A stretch of DNA of 12,310 bases. Source: DASQGA01 sp035535315. GTDB taxonomy: Bacteria > Actinomycetota > Thermoleophilia > Gaiellales > Gaiellaceae. The position numbers were made by a program, and so were the translations under genes. Positions 11,992-12,310 of this stretch are shown here, piece after piece (within the stretch, counting starts at the first letter, position 1; each line of letters begins with the position of its first letter). The stretch spans positions 1 through 12,310 of the forward strand of contig DATLQD010000059.1 in NCBI GenBank assembly GCA_035535315.1, in the 5' to 3' direction. The notes below the pieces were generated by a model. It did no database searches. It had not been told where the DNA came from and saw only the letters and a list, made by a program, of their open reading frames with translations.

Positions 11992-12310
11992 ATGCGCATC
12001 GAGTCTTCCGTGACGGCTATCTCCTGGATTCCCTCGGAGGCGATCCAGGGCTTGCCGAAGATCCCGTTCCAAGTGGGCGTCGGTCACTACGACGAGCCGC
12101 CGCCCGATCGGCTCGAGGAGGGCGACCTAGGACGACTGCGCGATGCCGACCGCTTTCGTGAGGCGAACCAGCTCAAGGCCTGGATTGAGGTCAAGGACGG
12201 ACATATCGACGCGCACGGGTACGCAGGCGAGGGCCTCGTCGGGTCGACGACGTTCCGCCTTGGGCGAAAGGAGATGACTGTTCCAGGCGTCGCTTTCGAC
12301 ACGCTTCGGC
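11992..12310 (+). CDS. Uncharacterised conserved actinobacterial protein (3'-truncated by window end)
   Basis: ATG 11992 with AGGAGG at 11981-11986 opens a frame that runs to the window edge without a stop (106 codons seen). The N-terminus MRIESSVTAISWIPSEAIQG, the segment VGVGHYDEPPPDRL (29-42), DADRFREANQLKAWIEV (51-67) and the strand-rich GEGLVGSTTFRLGRKEM (79-95) match a pattern I recall from uncharacterised soluble actinobacterial proteins several hundred residues long. I know of no assigned function. No signal peptide, TM segment or catalytic motif is visible in the part present. Confidence 0.78.
   Translation, partial: MRIESSVTAISWIPSEAIQGLPKIPFQVGVGHYDEPPPDRLEEGDLGRLRDADRFREANQLKAWIEVKDGHIDAHGYAGEGLVGSTTFRLGRKEMTVPGVAFDTLR

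Noticed and set aside
1..12310. CRISPR arrays, tRNA or rRNA genes, insertion sequences, prophage or integrase genes
   Set aside because: None seen: there are no regularly spaced direct repeats, no cloverleaf-like segments with a conserved T-loop, and no transposase or integrase motifs on either strand.

Overview
The window is about two-thirds G+C, with strong AGGAGG-type ribosome binding sites and third-position GC bias. Its protein families (a DevS-like double-GAF kinase with a NarL-type regulator, a GNAT/ADP-forming acyl-CoA synthetase fusion, a single-domain universal stress protein and several small proteins I associate only with actinobacteria) suggest an actinobacterium. Thermoleophilia (Gaiellales/Solirubrobacterales) is the most likely group, but that placement is inferred from family resemblance, without a marker gene.

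Layout. (1) 1-7704, all on the + strand: an uncharacterised two-part soluble protein, possibly cut by the window edge; a two-TM membrane protein closed by a near-ideal 15-bp UUCG-loop terminator; an ATP-binding-type universal stress protein (USP); an FAD oxidoreductase fused to a CBS pair; a membrane-anchored NirK-type copper nitrite reductase; and a large GNAT + ADP-forming acyl-CoA synthetase fusion. (2) 7808-10089, - strand: a two-gene operon for a GAF-GAF histidine kinase with the DevS/DosT GFPPxHPPM signature and its NarL/FixJ response regulator, joined by an ATGA overlap. (3) 10193-11211, + strand, divergent from the kinase: a 94-aa four-cysteine protein overlapping by ATGA a 245-aa protein of unknown function that carries H...NSNS motifs resembling a permuted papain fold. 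(4) 11056-11494, - strand: small uncharacterised ORFs, one overlapping the tail of the preceding gene in antisense. (5) 11543-12310, + strand: a 98-aa hypothetical protein and the 5' part of an uncharacterised conserved gene that runs off the window.

How it may work together. USPs and CBS-domain proteins are typical members of the mycobacterial DosR/DevR hypoxia and NO dormancy regulon, and the kinase here carries the DevS-like GAF signature around the presumed heme histidine. A NirK-type enzyme would reduce nitrite to NO, a classic ligand of such heme-GAF sensors. An ADP-forming acyl-CoA synthetase can make ATP from acyl-CoA when respiration is limited, and its GNAT domain could acetylate proteins. 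My inference is an oxygen-limitation, nitrite and NO survival island. A further unexplained signal is a sequence element of about 45 nt (CGGGnAAcCCGC followed by AAC-AA-CTG-like sequence and a hairpin) that recurs about 100 nt upstream of three genes: the membrane protein, the USP and the copper enzyme. It could be a shared operator or a structured leader RNA.
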